Source of the DNA: an uncultured Lachnospiraceae bacterium
GTDB taxonomy: Bacteria; Bacillota; Clostridia; Lachnospirales; Lachnospiraceae
NCBI GenBank assembly: GCA_910586405.1
Contig: CAJUII010000030.1
Span: 1-32,781 of the forward strand
Length of the DNA stretch: 32,781 nt
Reading direction: 5' to 3'
Every line of letters begins with the position of its first letter. The stretch's first letter is position 1. The position numbers were made by a program, and so were the translations under genes. The notes beneath the pieces are model-generated. The model saw nothing but the letters and a program-made list of their open reading frames with translations, ran no database searches and was not told the origin of the DNA. This document shows positions 30,501 through 32,781 of this stretch, in pieces.

Positions 30501-31194
30501 CAATGAGAAAACCTACTTGATTCCGTATGGTTCCCGTATCAAGATCGCGGACGGCGCAGAGCTCGAGGCGGGTGACGAGCTGACAGAAGGAAGTATCAAT
30601 CCGCATGACTTGTTAGAGATCAAGAAAATTGATGCTGTTCAGAATTATCTCTTGCGGGAGGTTCAGCGTGTATACCGCTTGCAGGGTGTTGATATTGCAG
30701 ATAAGCACATCGAAGTTATCGTGCGTCAGATGCTCAAAAAGAAGCGTATCGAGACGAGCGGCGATACGGATTTCCTGCCAGGTACGCTTGTGGACGGCAT
30801 CGAGCTTGAAGATATCAATGAACAGTTATTTGCAGAGGGGAAAGAGCCAGCAGAGTACAAGGACGTGATTTTGGGAATCACGAAGGCGGCGCTTGCGACC
30901 AGCTCCTTCCTGTCTGCGGCGTCTTTCCAGGAAACCACGAAGGTACTCACGGAGGCCGCAATCAAGGGCAAAGTCGATCCGCTGATCGGTCTGAAAGAGA
31001 ACGTTATCATCGGTAAGCTGATTCCGGCGGGTACTGGTTTGAGACGCTACAGAAATGTAAAGCTCAATACCGATGTGGAGCTGGATACTACGATTGATTT
31101 TGAGGACGAGATTGATTTTGGCTATGATGAGGAAGAGGAACCTATTGAGGAGAATCTGATGCCAATTGGAGAACCGGTTGGTGTTATGGAATAA
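27526..31194 (+). CDS. rpoC: RNA polymerase beta' subunit
   Basis: Catalytic beta' subunit, 1222 residues. The N-terminal zinc ribbon is visible (CHCGKYKKIRYKGVICDRCG near 67-86). So is the active-site NADFDGD (457-463, the Mg2+-binding aspartates 459, 461 and 463). The bridge-helix/trigger-loop region includes MADSGARGSNQQIKQLAGMRGLMA and the second Zn site C..C.....C..C (ILCCKSHIGICAKCYG). GGAAGGAGTGCC precedes ATG. It ends before a strong terminator. Confidence 0.99.
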   Translation: MSENKNEQSQSISFDAIKIGLASPEKIREWSKGEVTKPETINYRTLKPERDGLYCEKIFGPSKDWECHCGKYKKIRYKGVICDRCGVEVTKSSVRRERMGHIELAAPVSHIWYFKGIPSRMGLILDLTPRVLEKVLYFASYIVLDPRETTLDYKQVLSEKEYQDNVEKWGKSAFRVGMGAEAIKELLEAIDLERDCEELSAELKNENTKGQKRAKIVKRLEVVESFRASGNRPEWMIMDAIPVLPPDLRPMVQLDGGRFATSDLNDLYRRIINRNNRLKRLLELGAPDIIVRNEKRMLQEAVDALIDNGRRGRPVTGPGNRALKSLSDMLKGKGGRFRQNLLGKRVDYSGRSVIVVGPELKIYQCGLPKEMAIELFKPFVMKELVSRQISQNIKHAKKLVEKLDQSVWDVLEEVIKEHPVMLNRAPTLHRLGIQAFEPILVEGKAIKLHPLVCTAFNADFDGDQMAVHLPLSVEAQAECRFLLLSPNNLLKPSDGGPVAVPSQDMVLGIYYLTQERPGAIGEGKYFKNINEAILAYENKACTLHSRIKVRVSKTMPDGEVLTGTVESTLGRFIFNEILPQDLEFVDRSKDENKLLPEVDFHVGKKGLKQILEKVINIHGATKTAEVLDSIKAMGYKYSTRAAMTVSISDMTVPADKAQMLEEAQKTVDRITMNFRRGLMTDEERYKAVVETWKETDDALTDKLIGGLDKYNNIFMMADSGARGSNQQIKQLAGMRGLMADTTGRTIELPIKSNFREGLDVLEYFMSAHGARKGMSDTALRTADSGYLTRRMVDVCQELIIREVDCCEGKDFIPGMEVAAFMDGKETIEGLKDRITGRYSCEDIKDRDGNILVKKNHMITPSRAAKILSKGVDAKGEPVEKVKIRNILCCKSHIGICAKCYGANMATGEAVQIGEAVGIIAAQSIGEPGTQLTMRTFHSGGVAGDDITQGLPRVEELFEARKPKGLAIIAEFGGTATIKDTKKKREIIVSDGINEKTYLIPYGSRIKIADGAELEAGDELTEGSINPHDLLEIKKIDAVQNYLLREVQRVYRLQGVDIADKHIEVIVRQMLKKKRIETSGDTDFLPGTLVDGIELEDINEQLFAEGKEPAEYKDVILGITKAALATSSFLSAASFQETTKVLTEAAIKGKVDPLIGLKENVIIGKLIPAGTGLRRYRNVKLNTDVELDTTIDFEDEIDFGYDEEEEPIEENLMPIGEPVGVME

Positions 31195-31200
31195 TGCGTT

Positions 31201-31235
31201 AAGATGGTCTGCTGTGATTGGCAGACCATCTTTTA
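31201..31235 (+). terminator. Rho-independent terminator after rpoC
   Basis: A 12-bp perfect stem (31201-31212 with 31221-31232, core GATGGTCTGC) with an 8-base loop runs into T residues. The motif GGGCGTCCAGAGGA follows at 31243-31256. Confidence 0.92.
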
Positions 31236-31371
31236 TGCATATGGGCGTCCAGAGGAAAATTATCAGCGGAAGCTGAATCTTCTTTACTTGATTGTACTAT
31301 TCCATACAGGAGAACGATCGCTTTTCACAATAAAGTTTTTTTAAAATAAGAAAAAATATTTGAAAAAGTGA

Positions 31372-31400
31372 TTGACATTCCCAAAATTGGTAAGTATACT
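31372..31400 (+). promoter_or_regulatory. Sigma-A promoter of rpsL-rpsG-fusA
   Basis: TTGACA (31372-31377), 17 bases, TATACT (31395-31400). Close to consensus. Confidence 0.88.
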
Positions 31401-31485
31401 ATTCTAGTATGTGTGAAAATTCATCATACAATGTGCCTAATTGCTTTGGCATTTAGTTTTGAATAACATTAGGAGGTGAAAAAGA

Positions 31486-31905
31486 ATGCCAACATTTAAC
31501 CAATTAGTAAGAAAAGGACGCCAGGAAACAGTTAAGAAGTCCACTGCACCAGCACTTCAGAGAGGATACAATTCTTTGAAGAAGAAAGCGACAGATACAT
31601 CTGCTCCTCAGAAGAGAGGCGTGTGTACAGCAGTGAAGACCGCAACACCGAAGAAGCCAAACTCAGCGCTCAGAAAGATTGCCAGAGTTCGTCTTTCAAA
31701 TGGTATGGAAGTGACAAGCTACATTCCAGGAGAGGGACATAACTTACAGGAGCATAGTGTTGTTTTGATCAGAGGCGGCCGTGTTAAGGACTTGCCAGGT
31801 ACAAGATACCATATTATTAGAGGTACACTTGATACTGCGGGAGTTGCTAACAGAAAGCAGGCTCGTTCCAAGTATGGAGCTAAGAGACCAAAAGCAGGTA
31901 AATAG
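31486..31905 (+). CDS. rpsL: Ribosomal protein S12
   Basis: Decoding-centre protein, 139 residues. The streptomycin-contact lysines are wild type in TPKKPNSALRK and in GGRVKDLPG. The N-terminal insertion relative to the enteric protein is usual in Firmicutes. AGGAGGTGAAAAAGA precedes ATG. The stop TAG contributes its G to a hairpin that follows immediately. Confidence 0.98.
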   Translation: MPTFNQLVRKGRQETVKKSTAPALQRGYNSLKKKATDTSAPQKRGVCTAVKTATPKKPNSALRKIARVRLSNGMEVTSYIPGEGHNLQEHSVVLIRGGRVKDLPGTRYHIIRGTLDTAGVANRKQARSKYGAKRPKAGK

Positions 31906-31957
31906 CATGAAAATCAGAGATTTTCATGCGGCAAATTTGTGCAGGTCACAAATTCGC
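31905..31957 (+). promoter_or_regulatory. Tandem hairpins after rpsL
   Basis: The first hairpin has an 11-bp perfect stem (31905-31915 with 31919-31929, GCATGAAAATC) with a 3-base loop. The second pairs AATTTGTG (31934-31941) with CACAAATT (31947-31954), extended by a GC pair beyond one mismatch. Neither is followed by a T run, so they are not plain terminators. They could stabilise the rpsL 3' end or be targets of control between rpsL and rpsG. Confidence 0.6.
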
Positions 31958-32171
31958 AGTTGTAAAGTAGCCGCGTGGAATTGCTGATTTACCTTGTACT
32001 CAATAAACTAATTAGTGTTGGAATTCTTATTTCGTACCTTTTTCATTATAATAAAGTAAGGTAGAATAGAAAACCGCGCGAACACAAGGTTTTATAAATG
32101 TGAGTACCGTTGATTTAATCGTATAGTGGACAGTCCGCTGTACACTATCAATAATTAAGGAGGGAAGAATC
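31958..32171 (+). promoter_or_regulatory. Long rpsL-rpsG intergenic segment with hairpin before rpsG
   Basis: The gap between rpsL and rpsG is 266 bases, long for this operon. It has TATAAT at 32047-32052 without a good -35. A 10-pair imperfect hairpin, ATAGTG.ACAG-TCCG-CTGT.CACTAT (32123-32148), lies just before the AAGGAGG of rpsG. An internal promoter and/or S7 autoregulation are possible; no clear evidence for either. Confidence 0.4.
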
Positions 32172-32642
32172 GTGCCACGTAAAGGACATATTCAAAAAAG
32201 AGACGTATTAGCAGATCCTATTTACGGAAATAAAGTGGTTACAAAGCTGATCAACAATGTTATGTTGGATGGCAAGAAGGGTGTAGCCCAGAAAATCGTA
32301 TATGGAGCATTTACCAGAGTAGAAGATAAAGCACAGAAGCCGGCATTGGATGTATTTGAGTCTGCTATGAACAACATCATGCCAATGCTTGAGTGTAAGG
32401 CGAGACGTATCGGTGGAGCCACATATCAGGTGCCGCTTGAGGTAAAACCTGAGCGTCGTCAGACATTGGGACTTCGCTGGCTGGTATTTTTCGCACGCAA
32501 GAGAGGCGAGAAAACCATGGAAGAGAGACTTGCAAATGAAATTCTGGATGCATCAAACAACACAGGTGCAGCAGTAAAGAGAAAAGAAGATATGCACAAG
32601 ATGGCAGAGGCAAACAAGGCTTTCGCACATTACAGATTCTAA
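32172..32642 (+). CDS. rpsG: Ribosomal protein S7
   Basis: Head protein of the 30S subunit that nucleates 16S 3'-domain assembly. The 156-residue length is standard. Canonical segments are MPRKGHIQKRDV (N-terminus), RRIGGATYQVPLEV and RRQTLGLRWLV, and the C-terminus ends AFAHYRF. The start is GTG at 32172 after AAGGAGGGAAGAATC. The last seven codons are echoed in the gap to fusA. Confidence 0.98.
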   Translation: MPRKGHIQKRDVLADPIYGNKVVTKLINNVMLDGKKGVAQKIVYGAFTRVEDKAQKPALDVFESAMNNIMPMLECKARRIGGATYQVPLEVKPERRQTLGLRWLVFFARKRGEKTMEERLANEILDASNNTGAAVKRKEDMHKMAEANKAFAHYRF

Positions 32643-32698
32643 TCAGAATGAAAGTAGTGAATGCGAAAACCTCGGCTTTCGCACATTATCGTTTCTAA
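32619..32698 (+). repeat. Duplicated 3' end of rpsG with a 16-codon remnant frame
   Basis: Copy 1 (32619-32642) is the end of rpsG and encodes AFAHYRF-stop. Copy 2 (32675-32698) encodes AFAHYRF-stop again with 21 of 24 bases identical; all three differences are synonymous (TAC/TAT, AGA/CGT). An open frame ATG 32648-32698 reads MKVVNAKTSAFAHYRF. Copy 2 ends 6 bases before the fusA ribosome binding site. Confidence 0.85.
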
Positions 32699-32718
32699 GT
32701 TTTTAAGGAGGAAGAACT

Positions 32719-32781
32719 TTGGCTGGAAGAGAATATCCTTTAGAGAGAACCAGAAACATCGGTATCATGGCGCATATTGAT
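32719..32781 (+). CDS. fusA: Elongation factor G, 5' end only
   Basis: Ribosomal translocase GTPase. Only the first 21 codons are in the window (translated MAGREYPLERTRNIGIMAHID), which match the EF-G start leading into the G1 P-loop. The start is TTG at 32719, 7 bases after AAGGAGG (32705-32711). Follows rpsG as in the standard str operon. Confidence 0.93.
   Translation, partial: MAGREYPLERTRNIGIMAHID

Noticed and set aside
32018..32052. Full internal promoter before rpsG
   Set aside because: TATAAT is perfect, but no -35 better than 3 of 6 lies at 16-18 bases; TTGGAA is 23 bases away.
1..32781. CRISPR arrays, transposases, phage or toxin-antitoxin genes, tRNA or rRNA
   Set aside because: No spacer-repeat structure longer than the short motifs reported, and no such coding or cloverleaf sequence was seen on either strand.

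Overview
The window looks like a chromosomal segment from an anaerobic, flagellated member of the Clostridia, most likely Lachnospiraceae (Roseburia/Eubacterium-like). The reasons are CBir1-type flagellins starting MVVQHNLRAMN, near-perfect AGGAGG ribosome binding sites, sigma-28 promoters of the TAAA-N14..16-nCCGATAT type, an L10 leader with attenuator, and the Firmicute order rpmG-secE-nusG-rplKA..rplJL-rpoBC-rpsL-rpsG-fusA. The assignment to family is inference. I see no tRNA, rRNA, insertion sequence, phage gene or CRISPR array.

The left half (1-17.4 kb) is a flagellar filament locus. It holds two tandem paralogous flagellins (25-1359 and 1831-3225), then flaG-fliD-fliS and a small FlgN/FliT-like chaperone (3481-7258). 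Next come a GT2-TPR glycosyltransferase (7355-8425), a 113-residue minimal flagellin (8625-8966), a third flagellin (9320-10960), and a fourth flagellin with a very large central insert (11193-13052). A second small chaperone-like gene lies on the minus strand (13120-13593). A second GT2 glycosyltransferase coupled to UDP-galactopyranose mutase (13828-16072) converges on a minus-strand FliD-like gene (16083-17438). The set reads as filament subunits, cap proteins, export chaperones and a probable flagellin glycosylation module. Sigma-28 promoters can be read before flagellin 2 (two in tandem), flaG, flagellin 3 (up to three) and the minus-strand chaperone-like gene. The minimal flagellin and the second glycosyltransferase have sigma-A promoters. 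GGA-bearing hairpins in the flagellin 2 leader suggest CsrA-type translational control.

The right half (17.8-32.8 kb) is the conserved translation/transcription block. It is broken into transcription units by good sigma-A promoters and terminators: rpmG-secE-nusG, rplK-rplA with a structured leader, rplJ-rplL with an L10 leader, rpoB-rpoC, and rpsL-rpsG-fusA (fusA is cut by the window end). Oddities are a NusG with a 170-residue acidic Ser/Glu extension, a CapA-family gene between rplA and rplJ, and an echo of the S7 C-terminus between rpsG and fusA.

The most interesting observations are the minimal flagellin, the 19-bp-spaced repeat array upstream of it whose motif recurs inverted inside its promoter spacer, the second FliD-like protein, the NusG extension, and the duplicated S7 tail. 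All assignments come from reading sequence only; no database search was run.
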